DNA from: JALHOM01 sp964615775
Lineage (GTDB): Bacteria; Patescibacteriota; Saccharimonadia; Saccharimonadales; 2-12-FULL-41-12
NCBI GenBank assembly: GCA_964615775.1
Contig: CAZTQB010000014.1
Span: 1-8,221 of the forward strand
Direction: 5' to 3'
Length of the DNA stretch: 8,221 nt
Position 1 is the stretch's first letter, and each line of letters begins with the position of its first letter. Shown piece after piece: positions 1-5,007 of the stretch. The translations under genes were made by a program, and so were the position numbers. The notes below the pieces were generated by a model. It did no database searches. It was not told the origin of the DNA and saw only the letters and a list, made by a program, of their open reading frames with translations.

Positions 1-519
1 ACGTAAATTTGATCGTATTTTTGATGACGAAACATTGTTCATAAAATTATTTGGTACTGACCTAGATATAAAATAGACACATTTTGTCGGCTTTATATCT
101 GTCTTGTCTATATTTTGATTATTACGAGGAAATATATAAAATTCGGTATATTTTGTAAACTCTTTAGCATTTTGCCACTTGGGAAAGTGTGCAAATGCAT
201 CAGCCCCCATAATCATTATGTACTTATTGCCTGGGAACATACTATTTAAGAGCTTTAGCGAATCTAAACCATGGTCTGTGCCTTGCTTTTGCATCTCGAG
301 CCTATCTACAACCATATAGCCATACTCATAAGTTGCTAGTTTGAGCATATTTAAACGATGTCGATAAGGGGTAACTTTTTGCTTAAACTTAGGATTTAAT
401 TCAGGCAAAAACCATATTTCATCCAAACCTAATTCTTTATAGGCAGACTCAGCAATTGCAACATGTCCATTGTGAACAGGGTCAAAAGTCCCCCCAAATA
501 AACCAATTTTTTTGCTCAT
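1..519 (-). CDS. nadD: Nicotinate-nucleotide adenylyltransferase NadD (3' end beyond window)
   Basis: NadD transfers AMP from ATP to nicotinate mononucleotide to make deamido-NAD, a step shared by de novo and salvage NAD synthesis in the cytoplasm. I translated 173 in-frame codons from the ATG at 519 to the window edge. Residues 9-19 read GGTFDPVHNGH, the nucleotidyltransferase signature with the HxGH motif. Residues around 100 read GADAFAHFPKW, matching the family GxDxxxxFxxW block. Near the cut end, VSSSKIR (163-169) matches the ISSTxIR nucleotide-binding motif, so only a short C-terminal tail should be missing (family about 190-210 residues). No Shine-Dalgarno site precedes the ATG; a TATAAT lies 8 nt upstream, suggesting a leaderless message. 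Downstream of a tRNA pair and its terminator. Family assignment is firm. Confidence 0.93.
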   Translation of the reverse strand, partial: MSKKIGLFGGTFDPVHNGHVAIAESAYKELGLDEIWFLPELNPKFKQKVTPYRHRLNMLKLATYEYGYMVVDRLEMQKQGTDHGLDSLKLLNSMFPGNKYIMIMGADAFAHFPKWQNAKEFTKYTEFYIFPRNNQNIDKTDIKPTKCVYFISRSVPNNFMNNVSSSKIRSNLR

Positions 520-527
520 TAGGCTTT

Positions 528-533
528 ATTATA
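528..533 (-). promoter_or_regulatory. -10 box of nadD, leaderless geometry
   Basis: A perfect TATAAT on the minus strand ends 8 nt before the nadD ATG, so transcription would begin at or next to the start codon. No good -35 is visible at 16-18 bp; the upstream DNA is the terminator of the tRNA genes. A TTTACA sits about 20 bp upstream, which is too far for a standard promoter. Confidence 0.5.
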
Positions 534-534
534 T

Positions 535-564
535 AAAAAAACACCACTTTTTGTGTAAAAGTGG
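535..564 (-). terminator. Intrinsic terminator after tRNA-Gly/tRNA-Arg
   Basis: Read on the minus strand, CCACTTTT and AAAAGTGG form a perfect 8-bp stem (544-551 with 557-564) around a 5-nt ACACA loop. TG and then seven T residues (541-535) follow. This is a standard rho-independent terminator for the tRNA genes, which may share a transcript with mraY. Confidence 0.8.
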
Positions 565-576
565 CGAAAATAACAT

Positions 577-653
577 TGGTACCCTGGGAGGGACTCGAAC
601 CCCCGGCACGCGGGATAGAAGCCCGCTGCTCTAATCCACTGAGCTACCAGGGC
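577..653 (-). tRNA. tRNA-Arg(UCU)
   Basis: A 77-nt cloverleaf reads on the minus strand. The acceptor GCCCTGG pairs with CCAGGGT, leaving a terminal G1-U72 wobble. The D arm is GCTC/GAGC with a normal GG in its loop. The anticodon arm is GCGGG-CTTCTAT-CCCGC, giving anticodon UCU, which reads AGA (and AGG by wobble). The T loop TTCGAGT is canonical. The discriminator is A73 and the 3' CCA is encoded in the DNA (577-579). It lies 31 nt downstream of tRNA-Gly on the same strand and is followed by a terminator. Confidence 0.97.
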
Positions 654-684
654 GTACCAAATATTTTAAGTCAAAAATGACAAA

Positions 685-759
685 TGGTGCGGGTGGCGGG
701 AGTCTAACCCGCGTCGCCTGCTTGGAAGGCAGGAATAATAAACGTTATACCACACCCGC
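685..759 (-). tRNA. tRNA-Gly(UCC) with altered elbow
   Basis: A 75-nt cloverleaf reads on the minus strand. The acceptor GCGGGTG pairs perfectly with CACCCGC. The anticodon arm is CCTGC-CTTCCAA-GCAGG, giving anticodon UCC, which reads GGA/GGG. The T stem is GCGGG/CCCGC, A73 is the discriminator and CCA is encoded. Two parts are unusual. The T loop is TTAGACT, with A at position 56 instead of C. The D loop AACGTTTA lacks the G18-G19 pair and has G18-U19. The D stem is weak (GTAT with TTAT, including a U-U mismatch). U19 and A56 could form a Watson-Crick pair in place of G19-C56, so this looks like a compensated change and not decay. The gene follows the end of mraY by about 50 nt. Confidence 0.93.
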
Positions 760-811
760 ATAAAGGTGAGGGATTTTACAATTGTATCACAACTACCCCT
801 GTAAATAAATA

Positions 812-1837
812 CTAATACCCACCAATAAATGCTACCAATATGCCCAGATAGGCACAAAAAAGTCCTAGCACCCAAAAACGCATTGTAACTTTAGTCTTTG
901 GCCAACCAAGTGCCTCCAGATGATGATGGATTGGAGCAGCAATAAAAACCCTTCGACCAAAATACTTTTTGGACAGAATCTGAATCAGACTTGAGCCTGC
1001 TTCCATTACAAACACAAAGCCAATTATCGGCAATAGAAATATAGTATCAGTAAGCATCGCTACTACACCAAGCGATGTCCCCAGTGCAAACGAACCTACA
1101 TCACCCATAAAATAACGTGCAGGCGGGATATTATACCAGACATAAGCCATTAAAGATCCAGCAATGGTTATACAATAAGCCGCAATACCGATATTGCCTT
1201 GCATTATGGCAATAATACCAAAAGCCGTATATACTATGAGCAACAGACCCCCAGCTAAGCCATCACGTCCATCACTAATATTGACCGCATTTGAAGTACT
1301 GACAACTGCCAGAATAAATAGTGGGATTATCCCCCAGCCCAATCCAAAATCGCCAATATATGGCAAATGTATCGAATTATAGCCAAGCTTATAAAAGAAA
1401 AACCAAGCCCCCAAAATTCCCACAACAGTAATCAGTGCAAACTTTAGCTTAGACTGCAAGCCAGCAATACCGCTACCATCACTCCTAATATTAATAATGT
1501 CATCTAGTAGCCCTACAACTCCCCCGCCAACCAAAGCCGCCAAAGGTAACCAGGTCTGTTCTCGCGACATATTAAACAGCAGCGTAACAACAGCTACCGC
1601 CACAACCACAATTAAGCCTGCCATAGTTGGAACACGATGCTTACGTGTACTTTGCTGAGCAATAACATTTAGCTTCTCGCCACTCACATCAGTTGTTCGT
1701 TTCTTTTTCCACCACCCATAATGATAAGCAAATTTTGTATATAGTGGAGAGATTATCAAAATCGAAATTAAAAAACTCAACATGCTAAGCAACATTATTC
1801 TAGTAATGTGATCAGCGAAATAACTATTTTCTATCAT
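812..1837 (-). CDS. mraY: Phospho-N-acetylmuramoyl-pentapeptide transferase MraY
   Basis: MraY is a polytopic inner-membrane enzyme that moves phospho-MurNAc-pentapeptide from UDP to undecaprenyl phosphate, forming lipid I, the first membrane step of peptidoglycan synthesis. The 341-residue protein has about ten hydrophobic segments. It keeps the family catalytic motifs: LLDD (110-113), NAVNISDGRDGLAGG (183-197, with D189 and D192), FMGDVGS (243-249) and APIHHHLE (301-308). HRVPTMAGL (68-75) matches the TPTMGG cytoplasmic loop. The segment before it, about 43-67, is longer and more polar than in typical MraY. HHHLE and the paired Asp motif separate it from WecA-type relatives. The start at 1837 has no close Shine-Dalgarno site (an AGGA lies 16 nt upstream). 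A Met at residue 15 is an alternative start. tRNA-Gly and tRNA-Arg lie downstream on the same strand. Confidence 0.94.
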   Translation of the reverse strand: MIENSYFADHITRIMLLSMLSFLISILIISPLYTKFAYHYGWWKKKRTTDVSGEKLNVIAQQSTRKHRVPTMAGLIVVVAVAVVTLLFNMSREQTWLPLAALVGGGVVGLLDDIINIRSDGSGIAGLQSKLKFALITVVGILGAWFFFYKLGYNSIHLPYIGDFGLGWGIIPLFILAVVSTSNAVNISDGRDGLAGGLLLIVYTAFGIIAIMQGNIGIAAYCITIAGSLMAYVWYNIPPARYFMGDVGSFALGTSLGVVAMLTDTIFLLPIIGFVFVMEAGSSLIQILSKKYFGRRVFIAAPIHHHLEALGWPKTKVTMRFWVLGLFCAYLGILVAFIGGY

Positions 1838-1875
1838 TTAATATAAAGTTTTTTCCTATTTTTTTATAAATTAGC

Positions 1876-1909
1876 CACCTTGTCATTCTAGCATAACTCA
1901 ACCAAGGTG
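1876..1909. repeat. 7-bp inverted repeat between mraY and kinase gene
   Basis: CACCTTG (1876-1882) and CAAGGTG (1903-1909) are perfect reverse complements separated by 20 nt. They flank the putative mraY -10 in the divergent intergenic region. It could be a regulator site or a weak hairpin; there is no T tract to make it a terminator. Confidence 0.4.
1885..1893 (-). promoter_or_regulatory. Possible extended -10 of mraY
   Basis: On the minus strand TGC-TAGAAT fits an extended -10 (TGn plus a 5/6 TATAAT). It lies 47 nt upstream of the mraY ATG. The -35 at 17 bp (TCAACA) matches only partly, as is common for extended -10 promoters. Confidence 0.4.
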
Positions 1910-1938
1910 TTGATAGCCTACATTTTTTTTGCTAACCT
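1910..1938 (+). promoter_or_regulatory. Possible promoter of the zeta-like kinase gene
   Basis: TTGATA (1910-1915, 5/6 to the -35 consensus) and TAACCT (1933-1938, 3/6 to the -10) are spaced by 17 bp. The predicted start of transcription would fall a few nt before the ATG at 1949, again a near-leaderless arrangement. The -10 is poor, so the call is tentative. Confidence 0.3.
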
Positions 1939-1948
1939 AAAAAAGTTA

Positions 1949-2524
1949 ATGGACATAAATTATACTTTCCCTATTTTAGTTTTGGTTCGCGGTTTACCTG
2001 GTAGCGGAAAGTCGTACCTAGTTAATAAATTTGTAGAGAAACTCAATACAGACACTATCGTATTAGACCCGGATGCGACCAACTATGAATCACACGAATA
2101 CCGGCAAATGTGTCAGGAATTAAGCAGTGAAAATGTTGACCCAAAATTTTTTCCTTATAGGTTTCTGAGAAGACAAGCTCATGAGGGCATAAAAAATAAT
2201 AAATTAATAATCTGGAACCAGGCCTTTACTCAACTCGATGGCTTTCAAAAAACTATTATAAATCTATCCAACTTCGCAAGCGAAAATAATAAAAAAATTA
2301 AAATCTTGATAATAGAGGTTTTTGTCGACCCAGAAGTTGCTAAATTGCGTATAAAAAATCGTGTTGAATCAGGTGGACATGACGTGCCTGAAGAACGTTT
2401 TAATAAATTTGTCGACGACTATAAAACTTTCGCAAATGAAGGCTACCCAGTTCTTAGCATAGATGGACAAGCAAATATTGATGAATCTGTGAAATCGGTC
2501 ATTGACTTTATTAATTCCGCCTAA
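1949..2524 (+). CDS. Zeta-toxin-like P-loop kinase (AAA_33/zeta family), substrate unknown
   Basis: Counted from the ATG at 1949 this is 191 residues. A Walker A motif, RGLPGSGKS (about 14-22), follows a hydrophobic strand, then VLDPDA after the second strand (about 38-43), a common base position in AAA_33/zeta kinases. The lid-like segment RIKNRVESGGHDVPEERF (about 134-151) closely resembles the R-x3-RV-x-GGHxVP block of zeta-toxin-like proteins. These phosphorylate small molecules or nucleotides; the best-known zeta toxins phosphorylate UDP-sugars such as UDP-GlcNAc. An in-frame GTG at 1907 would add 14 residues, but it lies inside an inverted repeat and before the first core strand, so I prefer the ATG. 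Neither start has a Shine-Dalgarno site. No antitoxin-sized gene sits beside it, so a housekeeping kinase is as likely as a toxin. It converges on the phosphatase gene 16 nt away. Confidence 0.75.
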   Translation: MDINYTFPILVLVRGLPGSGKSYLVNKFVEKLNTDTIVLDPDATNYESHEYRQMCQELSSENVDPKFFPYRFLRRQAHEGIKNNKLIIWNQAFTQLDGFQKTIINLSNFASENNKKIKILIIEVFVDPEVAKLRIKNRVESGGHDVPEERFNKFVDDYKTFANEGYPVLSIDGQANIDESVKSVIDFINSA

Positions 2525-2540
2525 GGTAAGGACAAGGCTT

Positions 2541-3326
2541 TTAGCCAAGCTCAAGTCTTTTAAACAAATCTAGATTATCTTTAACGGCTTCTGCAATATC
2601 TGGATGGCAAGCAATAAAGCTTTTTGTCGTAGCCCTGTATTCACTGTCTAAAACTGGTATAAGTATCCCGCCGGCTTCGCTAACAAGCAAAGCACCAGTT
2701 GCATAATCATGTATGTACCCTTTGCTTTTTATACTAATCCTCATAGCCTGAACCCCTCTAGCAACCATACTAAAGCTAGTGCCTGCCCCAACTGATTCAC
2801 TGTAGTCAGGTTGCAGCCTATATTGAGCAAACACTCCCTCTAGCTCGTCGTTTAATTTCTTAACACAATAAGTTTTAGGTAAAGGTTTGGCTGCCAAATC
2901 TAGTCGAACATCATTTAAATATGCACCTTGGCCGCGTATGGCAGAGTATACATCATCGTGCGTCGGATCATAAATAATGGATGCTACCGGCTGATTACCG
3001 ATAACACAAACTGCCATTGAGGTAAAATATCCTGTGTTTTTTATGAAACTCTGCGTTCCGTCAATTGGATCAACAAGCCAACAACTTCCCATACATACTT
3101 GGTCGTTATAGCCAGACTCCTCTCCATATATTTCAAGTTTTGGAAACTCACCCAAAATTGCTTTAAATATCTCTTTCTCAACCTGAATGTCAATTGTTGT
3201 TACAGGCGAACTATCCTCCTTTGTTGAGAAATCAACTTTGCCTGCATTATTCAAAATTAACCCACGAACTTGCTTAAAGGCTTGCTTAAAAGCTCCTAAT
3301 ACTTCGTCAAGATTATAATCTGACAT
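2541..3326 (-). CDS. Inositol monophosphatase-family phosphatase (IMPase/CysQ type)
   Basis: This 261-residue cytoplasmic protein belongs to the lithium-sensitive, Mg-dependent phosphatase superfamily. Visible motifs are VTTID (42-46), the metal-binding GEES (68-71), WLVDPIDGTQSF (83-94), the core DPxDGT metal site, and HDYATGALLVSEAGG (206-220), matching the WDxAAxxLixxEAGG motif with His for Trp and D207 as metal ligand. All catalytic acids are present, so it should be active. Substrate cannot be read from the sequence: inositol phosphate, 3'-phosphoadenosine 5'-phosphate (CysQ-like) or a sugar phosphate are all possible. The ATG lies 2 nt after the murA stop, with no clear Shine-Dalgarno site, so translation probably depends on ribosomes finishing murA. 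The two genes form an operon. Confidence 0.88.
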   Translation of the reverse strand: MSDYNLDEVLGAFKQAFKQVRGLILNNAGKVDFSTKEDSSPVTTIDIQVEKEIFKAILGEFPKLEIYGEESGYNDQVCMGSCWLVDPIDGTQSFIKNTGYFTSMAVCVIGNQPVASIIYDPTHDDVYSAIRGQGAYLNDVRLDLAAKPLPKTYCVKKLNDELEGVFAQYRLQPDYSESVGAGTSFSMVARGVQAMRISIKSKGYIHDYATGALLVSEAGGILIPVLDSEYRATTKSFIACHPDIAEAVKDNLDLFKRLELG

Positions 3327-3328
3327 TT

Positions 3329-4852
3329 CTAAATACTACTTACTAACTCTATGTTTGCACCAAGACTATTAAGACGCTGAGCAATATCTTCATATCCACG
3401 GTTTATGGTGTAGACATTGCGGAGCATCGAAACTCCATCAGCACACAACATGCCAATCAAAAGTAAACTAGCCGGGCGAAGTGCTGGCGGGCAAACAACA
3501 TCAGCATTTATCCATTTAGTTGGTCCGTTAATAAATATTCGATGTCGATCAGCTAATTCTACATTCATACCTACTTTTGACATTTCAGTGTAATATATTG
3601 CCCTATTTTCAAACATCCAATCATGGACCAAAACCCTGCCCTTCGATGTGCCGCAAATTGGCACAAAATACGGAATATTATCTGGGTTAATACCTGGCCA
3701 TAGATTAGGATGAAGCTTTTCGGCAGGCGACAAAAGCTTGTGATCATGCTTCATAATTTTTATATCAGCAAGCTCAGTTGAGCCGTTATCGGCTGGATAA
3801 GTTTTCAAAATCTTATAGTTTAGTCCCATCTTTTTGAGCTTTAGAAGCTCAAGACCAATCCACCTATATGGCACACGCTCGATTGTAATTGATGAATTTG
3901 TTGCCACCGCAGCTGAAATAAAAAACATCGCTTCAATTGGATCCTCGGTATGAGAAAAGTCAATATTCCGCTTAATGTTCTTTTTGCCTTTTATTTTAAG
4001 AACTGGAGTGCCAATTCCTTCAATTTTTATCCCTAGTGCTACCAAAAAATAACACAAGTCTTGAACCATATAATCAGCACTGGCTCCTTGAATAATGGTC
4101 GTATCTTCACAACCAGCGGCAGCAATCAATGCATTATTAGTCACGGTATTGCCGGCTTCATACAGCACAACATAGCCTGGACTCTTTAACTGCTTGACGT
4201 GAGCATGATAAAAATTATTTTTGGTATCAACCTCTAGTCCAAAATCTTCTAAAGCGTACAAATGCGGTCGAACAGTCCTATCACCCAACTTACAACCACC
4301 GGCATATGGTATTTTAAAATCTCTGTACTGCTGCATCAAAGACCCTAGTAACATAATTACGCTACGTGTTTTTTTAGCCGATTCAACGTATATATTCTCT
4401 AAATTTAGTTTTTCTGGACGACGCAACTCAAGATCAGAATCATGCCATTTAACAGATACACCAATACTCTCTAGAACCTCAATAATCCTATGAACTTCTT
4501 CAATTTTTGGTACAGACCTCAGTTTTGTTACTCCAAAATTAAGCAAACTAGCACAAAGTATTGCCACTGCCGAATTTTTACTTTTTTTCAGGTCAATGCT
4601 GCCACTCAGCTCGGTTTTGCCAGTTATTCTAAGACTAACCGAACCAGAACGATTTATATCTATTAATTGCTTATTCAATACATCACTAATTCTACCTAGA
4701 GTCTCCATACTGAGGTTTTGCTGGCCTTTTTCGATGCGATTAACTGCCGACTGGCTAGTCCCCATACGGCGAGCAAACTCAGCTTGAGTTAAACCTCTTT
4801 CTTGCCTTATTTGATGAATTAATTGGCCGATTTTTTCATTTGAATTATTCAT
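3329..4852 (-). CDS. murA: XRE HTH domain fused to UDP-GlcNAc enolpyruvyltransferase (MurA)
   Basis: MurA transfers enolpyruvate from PEP to UDP-GlcNAc, the committed cytoplasmic step of peptidoglycan synthesis. This 507-residue protein starts with a full Cro/CI-type helix-turn-helix (about 8-62; LTQAEFARRMG at 21-31, then TSQSAVNRIEKG at 32-43). A short linker leads into a MurA fold at about 73-507 (E. coli MurA has 419 residues). Key residues by hand alignment to E. coli: K92-N93 (K22-N23), R163 (R91), the Cys of GGCKLGDR at C187 (C115), R192 (R120), D391 (D305), R417 (R331), R459 (R371) and R485 of NRGYE (R397). All are kept, so it is probably catalytic despite overall divergence; the SVGAT loop is replaced by NTVTN. 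The ATG at 4852 is needed for the whole HTH, and a TATAAT lies 9 nt upstream. An interrupted palindrome in the adjacent promoter region suggests autoregulation. Divergent from glyA; the phosphatase gene follows. Confidence 0.9.
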   Translation of the reverse strand: MNNSNEKIGQLIHQIRQERGLTQAEFARRMGTSQSAVNRIEKGQQNLSMETLGRISDVLNKQLIDINRSGSVSLRITGKTELSGSIDLKKSKNSAVAILCASLLNFGVTKLRSVPKIEEVHRIIEVLESIGVSVKWHDSDLELRRPEKLNLENIYVESAKKTRSVIMLLGSLMQQYRDFKIPYAGGCKLGDRTVRPHLYALEDFGLEVDTKNNFYHAHVKQLKSPGYVVLYEAGNTVTNNALIAAAGCEDTTIIQGASADYMVQDLCYFLVALGIKIEGIGTPVLKIKGKKNIKRNIDFSHTEDPIEAMFFISAAVATNSSITIERVPYRWIGLELLKLKKMGLNYKILKTYPADNGSTELADIKIMKHDHKLLSPAEKLHPNLWPGINPDNIPYFVPICGTSKGRVLVHDWMFENRAIYYTEMSKVGMNVELADRHRIFINGPTKWINADVVCPPALRPASLLLIGMLCADGVSMLRNVYTINRGYEDIAQRLNSLGANIELVSSI

Positions 4853-4861
4853 ATACCAAAT

Positions 4862-4867
4862 ATTATA
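4862..4867 (-). promoter_or_regulatory. -10 box of murA, leaderless geometry
   Basis: A perfect TATAAT on the minus strand lies 9 nt before the murA ATG. TTCAAA (complement of 4884-4889) is a 4/6 -35 candidate at 16 bp and falls inside the palindrome at 4871-4895. The transcript would begin at or just before the ATG. Confidence 0.55.
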
Positions 4868-4870
4868 TCA

Positions 4871-4895
4871 ACTATGGTCAAGTTTTGAACGTAGT
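4871..4895. promoter_or_regulatory. Interrupted palindrome, candidate operator in murA/glyA divergent region
   Basis: Two 11-bp arms (4871-4881 and 4885-4895) are centred on GTT at 4882-4884. Nine of 11 positions are complementary: the outer ACTA/TAGT, the inner TCAA/TTGA and one G-C between them. It sits just upstream of the murA -10, over its likely -35, and 5 bp before the glyA -35. Size and symmetry fit a dimeric XRE repressor; the N-terminal HTH of MurA is the obvious candidate ligand (inference). Confidence 0.4.
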
Positions 4896-4900
4896 ATAGA

Positions 4901-4930
4901 TTGAATTAATAAATATTTTTGAGCTATAAT
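4901..4930 (+). promoter_or_regulatory. glyA promoter
   Basis: TTGAAT (4901-4906) and a perfect TATAAT (4925-4930) are spaced by 18 bp. Transcription would start near 4937, giving a leader of about 70 nt before glyA. It is the most complete sigma-70-type promoter in the window. Confidence 0.65.
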
Positions 4931-4942
4931 ATTTATATAGTT

Positions 4943-4997
4943 TTAACTTTTATGAAATCGCAAGCACTAGCTAAACGTATGCCATAAAAATAGTTAA
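4943..4997 (+). promoter_or_regulatory. glyA leader: possible 11-codon leader ORF inside a hairpin
   Basis: TTAACT-TTTATG (4943-4954) can pair with CATAAA (4983-4988) and AGTTAA (4992-4997), a 12-bp AU-rich stem with a 3-nt bulge. The 3' arm contains the AA of the glyA AAGGAG site. A short reading frame, MKSQALAKRMP, runs 4952-4987 with its ATG in one arm and its TAA in the other. Translating it would open the stem. It has no Shine-Dalgarno site, and the stem is weak, so regulation is speculative. Confidence 0.25.
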
Positions 4998-5001
4998 GGA
5001 G
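4996..5001 (+). promoter_or_regulatory. Strong Shine-Dalgarno site of glyA
   Basis: AAGGAG ends 6 nt before the ATG at 5008 and fixes the glyA start. It is the only clear, well-spaced ribosome binding site in the window. Confidence 0.85.
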
Positions 5002-5007
5002 ACCAAC

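Noticed and set aside
666..875. Minus-strand 69-codon frame across tRNA-Gly and the mraY end
   Set aside because: It covers a tRNA gene and overlaps the mraY terminus in another frame, with no motif.
1907..1948. GTG start extending the kinase by 14 residues
   Set aside because: The extension precedes the first core strand, has no Shine-Dalgarno site, and its GTG is part of an inverted repeat. The ATG at 1949 gives a normal N-terminus.
1838..2524. Classic zeta/epsilon or PezAT toxin-antitoxin module
   Set aside because: No antitoxin-sized reading frame precedes or follows the kinase gene; the neighbours are mraY and the phosphatase on the other strand.
2534..2547. Hairpin GGCT-TTT-AGCC as a terminator between kinase and phosphatase genes
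   Set aside because: Only 4 bp, no adjacent T tract, and it overlaps the end of the phosphatase coding sequence.
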